Origin: Deltaproteobacteria bacterium | Lineage (GTDB): Bacteria > Myxococcota_A > UBA9160 > SZUA-336 | Length of the DNA stretch: 64,000 nt | Direction: 5' to 3' | Assembly: GCA_029261925.1 (NCBI GenBank) | Contig: JAJDAJ010000026.1 | Span: forward strand, 21,353 to 85,352 | Shown: positions 1 through 8,129 of the stretch, in pieces | Position numbering within the stretch: the stretch's first letter is position 1 | Layout: each line of letters opens with the position of its first letter | Position numbers and translations under genes: made by a program | Notes under the pieces: generated by a model | Database searches by the model: none | Told to the model about the DNA's origin: nothing | Seen by the model: the letters and a program-made list of their open reading frames with translations, nothing else

Positions 1-1
1 G

Positions 2-1369
2 GTGCGGCCCGCGAACCCGGACCTCGACGGCCTGGCCGCGCGGCGCAAGAGCGTGTCGGAGATCGACCTGGAGCCCGGCGACCTGGTCTGGCTCGAGGTG
101 GTCGAGATGACGCCGGCCGACGATCCCCTGGGCGAGGCGCCTCCCACGTACCGCTACGAGCTGTACCAGGAGCCGGAGGCCGAGGGCGCGCTGGTGGCGA
201 TCGACCTCGAGACTTCCTCGCTCTCGGCGATCGTCGGCGGCTACAGCTTCGCCCGCAGCCAGTTCAACCGCGCACTGCAGTCGCTGCGCCAGCCGGGCTC
301 GGCCTTCAAGCCGCTGATCTACGCCGCCGCGATCGACCGCGGCTACACGCCGGCCTCGATCGTCTACGACACGCCGATCGTCTACCGCGACGAGGAGACC
401 GGCTTCCAGTGGAAGCCGAACAACTACTCCAAGAACTTCTACGGGCCGATCACCCTGCGCTGGGCGCTGGCCAAGTCCCGCAACATCGCCACCGTCAAGC
501 TCCTGCGCGACGTCGGCCTCGGGCCGACGATCCAGACCGCGCGCGCCCTGGGCATCGCGTCCCCGCTCGAGGACAACCTGGGGCTGGCCCTGGGCAACAG
601 CGAGGTCACGCTGACCGAGCTCGTGCGCGCCTACACCACCTTCGCCGCGGCGGGACGCCTGATCGATCCGATCTTCATCCGGGAGATCCGCGATCGCGGC
701 GGCGAGCTGCTGGAGTCCGACGTCAAGCTGATCGCGAGCCAGACCGCCGAGCCCCTCGAGGAGACCGGGGAGGCGGTGCCGATCGAGGAGCTGCTCCAGG
801 CCGACGCCGCGAAGGAGAGCGCCGTCGAGCGCGTCATGGCCGAGCTGAGGAAGAACGGCGACGGGGTCGGGGACGAGAGCGACGACGACCAGGTACTCGA
901 TCCGATCACGGCGTACCTGATGACCGATCTGCTTCGCGCCGTCGTCAACGACGGCACCGGCCGCCGGGTCCGCGCGCTGCGCCGGCCCGTGGCGGGCAAG
1001 ACGGGGACCACCAACGACCTGTACGACGCCTGGTTCATCGGCTTCACGCCGCAGATCGCCGCGGGCGCGTGGGTCGGCTACGACAACGCCCGCCGGCTCG
1101 GCCGCAACGAGACCGGCTCACGCACCGCGAGCCCGATCTTCCTCGACTTCATGCAGCGTGCGCATCGCGGCCTGCCGGTGCGCGAGTTCGACGCACCCCA
1201 GGGCGTGGTCTTCGTGCGCATCGACAAGGAGTCCGGACTGCTGCCCTGCGGCCCGCGACGCGAGGTGCTCTTCCAGCCGTTCCGCGACGGCAGCGTGCCC
1301 GACGAGAGCTGCCTGGCCAGCGCACCGGGCGTGCCCGCGGGCACGACCGCGCCGCTGCGGCTGGACTGA
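2..1369 (+). CDS. mrcA: Penicillin-binding protein 1A, C-terminal part (5' end outside window)
   Basis: This is the transpeptidase half of a bifunctional class A PBP, which cross-links peptidoglycan in the periplasm. The frame is open from the window edge, so the glycosyltransferase domain is missing only because the window starts inside the gene. All three penicilloyl-transferase motifs are present: SAFK with Ser near residue 100 of the fragment, SRN near 159, and KTGT near 333. The segment before SAFK looks like the end of the OB-like insert typical of PBP1A. An acidic, low-complexity stretch lies between SRN and KTGT (about residues 250-300). The next gene starts 24 bp downstream on the same strand, so co-transcription is likely. 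Identification of the family is secure; the symbol follows the usual PBP1A name. Confidence 0.93.
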   Translation: MRPANPDLDGLAARRKSVSEIDLEPGDLVWLEVVEMTPADDPLGEAPPTYRYELYQEPEAEGALVAIDLETSSLSAIVGGYSFARSQFNRALQSLRQPGSAFKPLIYAAAIDRGYTPASIVYDTPIVYRDEETGFQWKPNNYSKNFYGPITLRWALAKSRNIATVKLLRDVGLGPTIQTARALGIASPLEDNLGLALGNSEVTLTELVRAYTTFAAAGRLIDPIFIREIRDRGGELLESDVKLIASQTAEPLEETGEAVPIEELLQADAAKESAVERVMAELRKNGDGVGDESDDDQVLDPITAYLMTDLLRAVVNDGTGRRVRALRRPVAGKTGTTNDLYDAWFIGFTPQIAAGAWVGYDNARRLGRNETGSRTASPIFLDFMQRAHRGLPVREFDAPQGVVFVRIDKESGLLPCGPRREVLFQPFRDGSVPDESCLASAPGVPAGTTAPLRLD

Positions 1370-1393
1370 GCCCGCGGTCCCGTCGGAGTCCGG

Positions 1394-2989
1394 ATGCCGC
1401 GGATCGCGATCGTCGGGGCGGGGCACAACGGGCTGGTCTGCGCCGCCTACCTGGCGCGTGCGGGCATCGACGTGACGGTCTTCGAGCGGCGCGAGATCGT
1501 CGGTGGCGCCTGCGTCACCGAGGAGCTCTGGCCGGGCTACCGGGTCTCTCGCGCGGCATACGTGCTCTCGCTGTTCCGGCGTCGCATCATCGACGAGCTC
1601 GGGCTCGAGCGCTTCGGGCTGCAGCTGCTGCCGCGCGACCCGTCGTCGTTCACGCCGCTTCCCGGTGGCGGCTCGCTGGTGCTCGGGCCCGACGCGGCGC
1701 GAAACGCGGAGGAGATCGGTCGCTTCTCCAGCCGCGACGCCGCCGTCTACCCGCACTACGAGGCGCTGCTCGAGCGGATCGCGAGCGCGGTCGACCCCCT
1801 GCTCGACCTGCCCCCGCCCGACCTGCAGCTGCGGCGACCGGGCGACCTGCGCCCCTGGTGGGCGGCGGCACGTGCGGCGCTGCAGATCGGCCGCCAGCTG
1901 CCGCGCGCGGCCCGGGTGCTCCTGGGCGCGGCGCGGCCCCTGCTCGAGGAGTTCTTCGACTCCGAGCCGCTGCGCTCCACGCTCGCCACCGACGCGGTGA
2001 TCGGGGCGTTCGCCGGGCCGTCCACCCCGGGCACCGGCTACGTGCTCTTCCACCACGTGATGGGCGATGCCACCGGCCACCGCGGCGTCTGGGCCTACGT
2101 GCGCGGCGGCATGGGCGCGCTGTCGGAGGCGCTCGCCGCGGCGGCGCGCGCCGCGGGCGCGCGCATCGAGACCGCCCGGACCGTCGAGCAGATCGCCACG
2201 CGCGACGGCCGGGCGAGCGGCGTGGTCACGGACGGCGGCGACGAGCACCCGTTCGACGCGGTCGTGTCGTGCATGGATCCGCTGCGCACCACGCGTGCGG
2301 TCGACGCTCAGGAGCTCTGGCCGGAGTCCTGGCGGCGCTCGATCGAGACGCTCGACTTCCGCAGCCCGGTCGTCAAGCTGAACCTGGCGCTGGACGCGGC
2401 CCCGGAGTTCCCCTGCAGCGATCGCGACGTGGCGCCGCTGGGGGGCACGATCCACGTGGGGCCCGTCGACCTCGACGGGATCGACCGCGCCTTCCACGAC
2501 GCCTGCCGTGGCGAGGTCTCCGGGCTACCCGTGGTGGAGCTGACCCTGCCGTCGATGCTCGACGACGGCCTGGCGCCGCCGGGCCACCACGTGGCGTCGG
2601 TCTTCGCGCAGTACGCGCCCGTGCTGCCCGCCGACGATCCGGGCTGGCCGGCGCTGCGCGACCGCATGCGCGAACGGGTGCTCGACGCGATCGAGGCGGT
2701 CTCGCCGGGCTTCCGCTCGCGCATCGCCCACCTGGAGGTGCTGGCTGCCCCCGATCTCGAGCGCGAGTTCGGGCTGACGGGCGGGAACATCTTCCACGGT
2801 GCCATGTCGCCCGACCGCCTGATGCCGCTGCGGCCGGCACCGGGCTGGAGCCGCCACGCGACCCCCGTTTCCGGGCTCTACCTCTGCGGCTCGGGAGCGC
2901 ATCCCGGCGGCGGGGTGATGGGCGCGCCAGGGCGCAACGCCGCCGGGGTCATCGCGGCCGACCTGGGCCGCGGACGCGGGGCGGGCTGA
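1394..2989 (+). CDS. FAD-dependent oxidoreductase, PYROXD2 / phytoene desaturase-like
   Basis: The 531-aa protein opens with an FAD-binding Rossmann motif (VGAGHNGLVCAAYLARAG near residues 7-24), followed by the acidic end of the second strand (VFERR) and the GGACVTEE loop typical of the phytoene desaturase/PYROXD2 group. A conserved C-terminal FAD-binding segment is seen in the last 60 residues (GLYLCGSGAHPGGGVMGAPGRNA). Full length for the family. The substrate cannot be deduced: members act on carotenoids, but many in heterotrophs are of unknown function. It follows mrcA closely and is followed by a strong bidirectional terminator at 3047-3062. Confidence 0.85.
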   Translation: MPRIAIVGAGHNGLVCAAYLARAGIDVTVFERREIVGGACVTEELWPGYRVSRAAYVLSLFRRRIIDELGLERFGLQLLPRDPSSFTPLPGGGSLVLGPDAARNAEEIGRFSSRDAAVYPHYEALLERIASAVDPLLDLPPPDLQLRRPGDLRPWWAAARAALQIGRQLPRAARVLLGAARPLLEEFFDSEPLRSTLATDAVIGAFAGPSTPGTGYVLFHHVMGDATGHRGVWAYVRGGMGALSEALAAAARAAGARIETARTVEQIATRDGRASGVVTDGGDEHPFDAVVSCMDPLRTTRAVDAQELWPESWRRSIETLDFRSPVVKLNLALDAAPEFPCSDRDVAPLGGTIHVGPVDLDGIDRAFHDACRGEVSGLPVVELTLPSMLDDGLAPPGHHVASVFAQYAPVLPADDPGWPALRDRMRERVLDAIEAVSPGFRSRIAHLEVLAAPDLEREFGLTGGNIFHGAMSPDRLMPLRPAPGWSRHATPVSGLYLCGSGAHPGGGVMGAPGRNAAGVIAADLGRGRGAG

Positions 2990-3037
2990 GCGCCCGGGAT
3001 CCGCTCCCGGATTCGCTCTTTATTCGTCTCCACGGGC

Positions 3038-3079
3038 AAAAAAAATGCCGGCCGGAGCCAGCGCGTTTTTGGAGTGTGT
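3038..3079 (-). ncRNA. Candidate tiny RNA (about 42 nt) bounded by promoter and terminator
   Basis: A consensus-like sigma-70 promoter on the minus strand would start transcription near 3079. The terminator hairpin and its U8 tract follow at once, leaving an RNA of only about 42 nt: an unpaired 5' segment containing A5, then the hairpin. There is no open reading frame or other gene downstream on that strand before the terminator. It could be a real small RNA, a terminated abortive product, or a device that blocks antisense transcription into the upstream gene. Expression is not known. Confidence 0.35.
3047..3062. terminator. Bidirectional intrinsic terminator
   Basis: Six-bp stem with a 4-nt loop (GCCGGC, CGGA, GCCAGC, one G-T wobble). 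Read on the plus strand it is followed after 3 nt by TTTTT (3066-3070). Read on the minus strand it is followed by eight T (complement of A8 at 3038-3045). It can end the mrcA/oxidoreductase transcript and also leftward transcription from the promoter at 3086-3113. A weaker upstream stem (CCGGGA / TCCCGG, 2994-3010) adds to this. Confidence 0.75.
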
Positions 3080-3085
3080 GACGGA

Positions 3086-3113
3086 ATTATAGCATGTGAA
3101 CCGGTTCTGTCAA
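3086..3113 (-). promoter_or_regulatory. Perfect-consensus sigma-70-type promoter with palindrome in spacer
   Basis: On the minus strand, TTGACA (complement of 3108-3113) is separated by 16 bp from TATAAT (complement of 3086-3091). In a region this GC-rich an exact match to both hexamers is striking. The spacer contains the perfect palindrome GAACCGGTTC (3098-3107), positioned so that a bound repressor would block RNA polymerase. It points away from the phosphatase gene, into the space before the terminator. Confidence 0.7.
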
Positions 3114-3258
3114 GCGATTTCTGGCACCTGACGCGGAACTCGCCGATCTGGCCCCGCAACCCCCCGTTCCGGGTCCGGAACCGCGGCCAGGCGCTCGAAA
3201 TCGCCCGGTTCCGGTGCATGGTGGATTCCACCCGAAACGGGCGAAATCGCGCCCGATG

Positions 3259-3855
3259 CTACGCCGGAGCGCTCGGGTGCAGCTCGCCCTCGAGGTGGGC
3301 GACGCAGCCGAGCAGACTCGCCCGCCACGGAGGCCCCTCGATCCGGGTGACGGCCGTGTTCGCCAGGCCGGCCGTCGTGGTCACCGCTCCTGGCTCCAGG
3401 TGGCGATCGATGATGGCCTTGCAGACCAGGCCATGGCTGACCACGAGCAGGTCGCCGTCCAGGCGAGACGCGCGCTCGGTCACCCGGGCCCAGGCGCGAG
3501 CCACGCGGCCGTGGAAGATCGGCCAGCTCTCGCCGCCCGGCGGGGAGTAGTCCGGCCCGAACACGTCCTCGGTGAGCTCCGCGTAGGGCGTGCCGCGGAG
3601 ATCGCCGAAGCTCCGCTCCTGGAGCAGCGGCTCGATCTCGACCGGAACCCGCAGCTGGCGCTCGACCACCTCGGCGGTCATGCGCGCACGCCTGTGATCG
3701 CTCGAGAGGATCTGCACGACGGGCGAGGCCAGCAGCCGGCGGGCGAGGCGCTCCGCCTGCTGCAGGCCGAGCGAGGACAGCGGGGTCTCCGGAGGCTGGA
3801 GCACGCGCGCCGCGTTCAGCTCCGTCTCACCGTGGCGCACCAGCCAGATCCCCAT
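3259..3855 (-). CDS. Histidine phosphatase superfamily protein (phosphoglycerate mutase-like)
   Basis: The 198-aa protein begins [13 protein letters not shown], the RHG motif with the phospho-accepting His at residue 8. It has the second active-site histidine in VVSHGLVCK, about three quarters along, and a family-typical Glu after LLQERSFG. Length fits the cobalamin/phosphoglycerate mutase-like branch. The substrate (sugar phosphate, alpha-ribazole phosphate or other) cannot be told from sequence, and no cobalamin genes are nearby. A TACGTT box lies 7 nt before the ATG, so the transcript may be leaderless. It is divergent from thyA, with about 47 bp between them. Confidence 0.85.
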   Translation of the reverse strand: MGIWLVRHGETELNAARVLQPPETPLSSLGLQQAERLARRLLASPVVQILSSDHRRARMTAEVVERQLRVPVEIEPLLQERSFGDLRGTPYAELTEDVFGPDYSPPGGESWPIFHGRVARAWARVTERASRLDGDLLVVSHGLVCKAIIDRHLEPGAVTTTAGLANTAVTRIEGPPWRASLLGCVAHLEGELHPSAPA

Positions 3856-3902
3856 CGGGGGGAACGTACCAGAAATCGGAGGCCCGCAGACGATGTGATA
3901 GC

Positions 3903-4718
3903 TTGCCCGGCGGAGATGCGAAGCTGAAGGCGTACCTCGAGCTCCTGGCCGACGTGCGGCATCACGGAACGCCCAAGGGTGACCGGACGGGCACGGGCAC
4001 GCTGAGCCTGTTCGGCCGTCAGCTGCGCTTCGATCTCTCGGCGGGCTTCCCGGTCGTCACCACCAAGAAGATCCACCTGCGCTCGGTGATCGTCGAGCTG
4101 CTCTGGTTCCTGAGCGGCGACACCAACGTGCGCTACCTGCGCGAGCACGGCGTCAGCATCTGGGACGAGTGGGCCGACGCCGAAGGCGAGCTCGGTCGCG
4201 TGTACGGGGCGCAGTGGCGCTCCTGGAGCGCACCCGACGGGCGCAGCGTCGATCAGATCGCGGACGTCGTGCGCGAGATCGAGCAGAACCCCGACTCGCG
4301 GCGCCTGGTCGTCAGCGCCTGGAACCCCGGCGAGCTGGACCGCATGGCGCTGCCCCCCTGCCACGCCTTCTTCCAGTTCTGGGTCGCCGACGGGCGGCTC
4401 TCCTGCCAGATGTACCAGCGCAGCGCCGACATCTTCCTGGGCCTGCCGTTCAACATCGCGTCGTACGCGCTGCTCACGCAGATGATCGCGCAGGTCACGC
4501 GCCTGGAGCCCGCAGAGCTGATCCTGAGCCTGGGCGACGTGCACCTGTACAGCAACCATGTCGAGCAGGCGGACCTGCAGCTGACGCGGCAGCCCCACGC
4601 GCTGCCCCGCCTGGAGCTGAACCCGGCCGTGAAGTCCCTGCTCGACTTCACGCTCGACGACATCCGGGTCGTCGACTACCGCAGCCACCCGAAGATCCCG
4701 GCACCGGTCGCGGTCTGA
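3903..4718 (+). CDS. thyA: Thymidylate synthase
   Basis: Converts dUMP to dTMP with methylene-tetrahydrofolate in the cytoplasm. Diagnostic segments are DRTGTGTLS near the N-terminus, the catalytic Cys in [10 protein letters not shown], the dUMP-binding region [13 protein letters not shown], and GDVHLYSNH. The start is uncertain. The TTG used here gives 271 aa. A CTG at 3924 gives 264 aa, aligns its first residue with E. coli ThyA Met1, puts the catalytic Cys at position 146 as in E. coli, and has GGAG 8 nt upstream. A -10-like TAGCTT overlaps the TTG, which also favours the CTG. folA follows after 10 bp, so the two probably form an operon that regenerates tetrahydrofolate from the dihydrofolate made here. 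Confidence 0.95.
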   Translation: MPGGDAKLKAYLELLADVRHHGTPKGDRTGTGTLSLFGRQLRFDLSAGFPVVTTKKIHLRSVIVELLWFLSGDTNVRYLREHGVSIWDEWADAEGELGRVYGAQWRSWSAPDGRSVDQIADVVREIEQNPDSRRLVVSAWNPGELDRMALPPCHAFFQFWVADGRLSCQMYQRSADIFLGLPFNIASYALLTQMIAQVTRLEPAELILSLGDVHLYSNHVEQADLQLTRQPHALPRLELNPAVKSLLDFTLDDIRVVDYRSHPKIPAPVAV

Positions 4719-4728
4719 GGTCACAGCC

Positions 4729-5211
4729 TTGCTCTCGATGATCTGTGCGGTCGCGCGCAACGGCGTGATCGGTCGCCGCGGCGAGCTGCCCTGGCACCTG
4801 CCCGCGGACCTCGCGCACTTCAAGCGCGTCACGCAGGGCAAGCCCGTGGTGATGGGCCGCCGCACCCACAACTCGATCGGCCGCGCCCTCCCCGGCCGGC
4901 GCAACCTGGTCGTGACCAGCCGCGAGCGCGGGGTGGCGGGCGACTGCGAGGTGGTGTCGAGCCTCGACGACGCACTCGCGCGCTGCGCCGACGCCTCCGA
5001 GGTGGTCGTGATCGGGGGGGCCGCCCTCTACGCCGAGGCGCTGGGACGGGCGCGGCGCCTGTACCTGACGCAGGTGCACGCCGACGTCGAGGGCGACGTC
5101 TACCTGCCGCCGCTCGACCTCGACGCCTGGACCGAGGTCGAGCGCATCGAGCACCCGGCCGATGCGCGCCACGCGCACGCCTTCAGCATCGCGACCCTCG
5201 AGCGCCGCTGA
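4729..5211 (+). CDS. folA: Dihydrofolate reductase
   Basis: NADPH-dependent reduction of dihydrofolate to tetrahydrofolate. The 160-aa protein has the family signature GVIGRRGELPWHLPADLAHF with the active-site acidic residue (Asp in PADLAHF), the NADPH-binding VVMGRRTHNSIG, and VVIGGAALY. The TTG at 4729 gives the usual spacing between start and GVIG; an ATG at 4738 is an alternative. It lies 10 bp after thyA, consistent with thymidylate-cycle coupling. Confidence 0.94.
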   Translation: MLSMICAVARNGVIGRRGELPWHLPADLAHFKRVTQGKPVVMGRRTHNSIGRALPGRRNLVVTSRERGVAGDCEVVSSLDDALARCADASEVVVIGGAALYAEALGRARRLYLTQVHADVEGDVYLPPLDLDAWTEVERIEHPADARHAHAFSIATLERR

Positions 5212-5459
5212 CGGGTTGTGCGCTGGCCGCGTCTGGGTCATCCTGCCCCGACGAGGCCGCTGATGAAGCCCTTCCGCCCGCAGCCCTGCAACGCCACGCC
5301 CGGCTCTCCCGCCGGGCGCCGCGACCCGGGAGTGACCGCATGATGTGCGGCGTCCCGTTCGCGATCGACTCGCAGGAGCCTCTCGCGACCTGAGCCGGCG
5401 GACCCCCGGCGCGCGGAAGCGGGAGCCACCCACCCGCTCTCCCGCCAGGAGCATCCGCC
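5212..5459. other. 248-bp folA-MATE spacer without a recognised gene
   Basis: GC-rich leader between folA and the MATE gene. It contains two very short in-phase frames (26 aa from 5263, then 17 aa overlapping its stop by ATGA at 5341) with no similarity I recognise. A plausible ribosome-binding AGGAG lies just before the MATE ATG. I see no riboswitch consensus that I can defend. Confidence 0.4.
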
Positions 5460-6839
5460 ATGGCCCTCAGCGCCGCCGCCAGTCCCGGGACCCCGCCCGC
5501 CGCCCCCGATCGCAGCCGCGGCGGTGTGCGCGAGGTCTTCCTGCTGGGCTACCCCGTGATCCTGAGCCACCTCTCGACCACGCTGATGGGCGCGGTCGAC
5601 GCGATCATCGTGGGGCGCCTCGGTCCCGCCGAGCTGGGCGCGGTCGGCCTCGCCGGCGTCTGGGTGCTGGTGCTGTTCCAGGTGGGCAACGGCGCGGCCA
5701 GCGGCGTGCAGACCTTCGCGTCGCAGGCGCACGGCGCGGGACGCCCGCGCGACTGCGGGCGCTGGGCCTGGCACTCGATCTGGCTGCTGGTCCCCATCGG
5801 CGTCGTGCTGGCGACGCTCATCGTCGTGGGCGCGGCTCCCCTGCTGCGGCTGCTCGGGCCGTCGGCCGAGCTGCAGGCGGCGGCCGCCGCCTACGCGGTG
5901 CCGCGCGCCTGGGGGGGTGTCGCGACGTTCGTGGGGCTGTCGATCGCCAGCTTCTTCCGCGGGGTCGGCGACATGATGACGCCGCTGCGCGCCACCATCG
6001 CGGGCAACATCGTCAACGTGGTGCTGACCTGGCTGCTGGTCTTCGGGCACGCCGGGCTGCCCGCCCTGGGCGTTCTGGGAGCGGGCCTCGGCACCATGAC
6101 CGGCGAGATCGTCGTCGCCGCGTGGGTCTGGATCGCCTTCCGCCGGCGTCGCACCGACGAGGCCTTCGACACCGCGCCGGTGCGCCCCGCAGCGACCGAG
6201 CTGCGGCGGCTGGTGCGCGTGGGGCTGCCCGTGGGCGGACAGTGGGCGCTGGGCATGCTCTCGTTCGCGCTCTTCGCGAGCCTGGTCGCCCGCATGGGCG
6301 ACGCCGCCATGGCCGCGAACCAGGCCTTCGTCAACCTGTCCGCGCTGAGCTTCATGCAGATCGTCGGCCTGTCGGCGGCGGCCACCACGCTGGTGGGCCG
6401 CTACATCGGCGAGCGCGACTTCGAGGCCGCACGGCGCAGCTACGCCTCGGCCATGCGACTGGCGGTCGGCGCGGCGGCCGTGCTCGCGGCGATCTTCGTG
6501 CTCACGCGTCACGAGCTGATCGGCCTGTTCTCGTCCGATCCCGAGGTGATCCGCCTGGGCGCGGGCCTGGTGATCGTGGGCTCGATCTTCCAGATCCCCG
6601 ACGCCGTCACGATCGTCACCAACGGGGCGCTCCGCGGCGCCGGGGACACGCGCTGGCCCTTCGTGGTCCAGACGCTGACCGGGTGGTGCATCTTCCTGCC
6701 GCTGGGCTACCTGTTCGGCGTGGTGCTCGAGGGCGGCGTGATCGGCGCCTGGCTGGCGGGCATCGTCGAGCTCAGCGTGCTCTCGACCGGCCTGGTCTGG
6801 CGCTTCCGCTCGGGCGTCTGGACGCGCATGCAGATCTGA
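5460..6839 (+). CDS. MATE family efflux transporter (NorM/DinF type)
   Basis: The 459-aa inner-membrane protein has about twelve hydrophobic segments in two homologous halves. Family segments are visible: GYPVILSHLSTTLMGAVDAIIVGRLG in the first helix pair and NGALRGAGDTRWPF in the second half. MATE proteins export cationic drugs or metabolites using Na+ or H+ gradients; the substrate here is unknown. AGGAG lies 7-11 nt before the ATG. It is convergent with hisG, with only 7 bp between the stop codons. Confidence 0.93.
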   Translation: MALSAAASPGTPPAAPDRSRGGVREVFLLGYPVILSHLSTTLMGAVDAIIVGRLGPAELGAVGLAGVWVLVLFQVGNGAASGVQTFASQAHGAGRPRDCGRWAWHSIWLLVPIGVVLATLIVVGAAPLLRLLGPSAELQAAAAAYAVPRAWGGVATFVGLSIASFFRGVGDMMTPLRATIAGNIVNVVLTWLLVFGHAGLPALGVLGAGLGTMTGEIVVAAWVWIAFRRRRTDEAFDTAPVRPAATELRRLVRVGLPVGGQWALGMLSFALFASLVARMGDAAMAANQAFVNLSALSFMQIVGLSAAATTLVGRYIGERDFEAARRSYASAMRLAVGAAAVLAAIFVLTRHELIGLFSSDPEVIRLGAGLVIVGSIFQIPDAVTIVTNGALRGAGDTRWPFVVQTLTGWCIFLPLGYLFGVVLEGGVIGAWLAGIVELSVLSTGLVWRFRSGVWTRMQI

Positions 6840-6846
6840 GCGCCCG

Positions 6847-7707
6847 CTACAGGCGCGTGTGGCGCAGCTCGCTCTCCAGGATCGCCTGGCAGCCGAGCTT
6901 CTCGAGCTCGTCCATCACGCGGTGCACCTCGGTCTTGGCGACCAGGACCTTCACCGAGCGCCAGCGCGGGTCGGCGAGCTCCTGCACGGTGGGCGAGGAG
7001 AAGCCGGGTGTGATGCGCTTGGCGTCCTCGATCTGCTCGACCGGGCAGTTGTACTCGAGCAGCGAGTACTGGGCGGCGTGCAGCACGCCGTCGATGCGCC
7101 GCAGCAGCCGCTCCTGCAGCTCGACGTCGCGTGGCGCCGGGTTTCCGATCAGCACCGCCTCGGCCTCGAGGATGGTCTCGATCTCGCGCAGGTCGTTCTC
7201 CTCGAGACTGCTGCCGGTCTCGACCAGCTCGACGATGCCATCGACCAGGCCGAGCATGACCATGACCTCGGTCGCGCCCTGGATCTCGAAGAGCTCCACC
7301 TCGGCGCCGGACCGCTCGAAGTGGGCGCGTGCCAGGCGCACGAACTTCGTGCCCACGCGCTTGCCGGCCAGGTCCGCGGCGCGCCGGTAGGGCTTGTCCT
7401 GGTGCACCGCGATCGAGAGCCGGCAGCGCCCGAAGCCGAGCTTCCGGTGCGTGACCACGTCGACGTCCTTCTCGGCGATGTTGTCGCTGCCCGTGATGCC
7501 CAGGTCCACCACGCGACCCGCGACGAGCACCGGGATGTCGCTCGCATTCGAGAAGATCACGTTGAGCCCGGTGTCGGAGCACTTGGCGTGCAGCCGACGT
7601 CCCTCGACGCGCACCCGGACGCCCGCGCCCTCCAGGATCTCGAGCGTCCGATCGCGGAGCCGGCCCTTCGACGGGACGGCGATTCGCAGCTCGCGGTCAC
7701 TCAGCAT
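6847..7707 (-). CDS. hisG: ATP phosphoribosyltransferase, long form
   Basis: First enzyme of histidine synthesis, joining ATP and PRPP. The 286-aa protein carries the catalytic periplasmic-binding-fold domain (LRIAVPSKGRL at the N-terminus; DLGITGSDN; the PRPP loop region around LVDGIVELVETGSSLEEN). It also has the roughly 75-residue C-terminal ACT-like regulatory domain of the long HisG form, ending in VMDELEKLGCQAILESELRH, so histidine feedback is expected. Its start overlaps hisE by 11 bp, indicating translational coupling. Confidence 0.96.
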   Translation of the reverse strand: MLSDRELRIAVPSKGRLRDRTLEILEGAGVRVRVEGRRLHAKCSDTGLNVIFSNASDIPVLVAGRVVDLGITGSDNIAEKDVDVVTHRKLGFGRCRLSIAVHQDKPYRRAADLAGKRVGTKFVRLARAHFERSGAEVELFEIQGATEVMVMLGLVDGIVELVETGSSLEENDLREIETILEAEAVLIGNPAPRDVELQERLLRRIDGVLHAAQYSLLEYNCPVEQIEDAKRITPGFSSPTVQELADPRWRSVKVLVAKTEVHRVMDELEKLGCQAILESELRHTRL

Positions 7708-8032
7708 GGCTCTTCCCCCGGGCCGCCTTCTCGGCGAGGCCGCCGGTGCCGAAGCGACCCTCGAGCTCCGCCCAGGCGCGGGCCGGAGACACGTCCACCG
7801 AGCCGAGCAGCACCAGCGTGTGGAAGAGCAGGTCCGCCGCCTCGTGCGCGACGTGCCCGGCGTCGTCGCCGGCGGCCGCCTCGATCAGCTCCTCGGCCTC
7901 CTCGCGGATCTTGGCCGCGATCGCCTCGTGCCCGCCGTCGAGGAGCCGCACCACGTAGCTGTCCGCAGGACGCTCGCGCCTGCGCGCGAGGATCACATCG
8001 TAGACGCGGTCGAGGATCTCGGCCCGGCTCAT
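7697..8032 (-). CDS. hisE: Phosphoribosyl-ATP pyrophosphatase
   Basis: Second step of histidine synthesis. The 111-aa, all-helical MazG-like protein has the metal-binding EEAEELIEAA and HEAADLLFHTLVLL motifs of HisE. It is free-standing rather than fused to HisI. It precedes and overlaps hisG. A TAGACT box is 9 nt before its ATG, so transcription may start at or next to the start codon. Confidence 0.95.
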   Translation of the reverse strand: MSRAEILDRVYDVILARRRERPADSYVVRLLDGGHEAIAAKIREEAEELIEAAAGDDAGHVAHEAADLLFHTLVLLGSVDVSPARAWAELEGRFGTGGLAEKAARGKSHAE

Positions 8033-8099
8033 GGCGCGCCCAGTCTAGCCCCGCTGTCCAGGCACGCATCCCGCCCCGGAGCCGCGGCGACGGGAGTGG

Positions 8100-8119
8100 G
8101 TTCCTCAGCAGCCTGCTAG
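8100..8119 (-). repeat. Dispersed 20-bp repeat, copy 1 (one mismatch)
   Basis: On the minus strand this reads ctagcaggctgctgaggaac, one base different from the copies at 26973 and 29092. On the plus strand its CTAG end runs straight into TAGCAT (8117-8122), a -10-like box 7 nt before the ATG of the MBL gene, so the repeat forms the upstream part of that gene's likely promoter. Confidence 0.8.
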
Positions 8120-8129
8120 CATCGGCGCC

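Noticed and set aside
4790..4810. TGGCAC strings at 3123, 4794 and 41037 as possible sigma-54 -24 elements
   Set aside because: None has TTGC at the required 5-bp spacing; two are inside coding sequence.
5263..5394. Two tiny overlapping frames before the MATE gene
   Set aside because: No similarity, no strong ribosome-binding site for the second, and no leader-peptide features such as runs of one amino acid.
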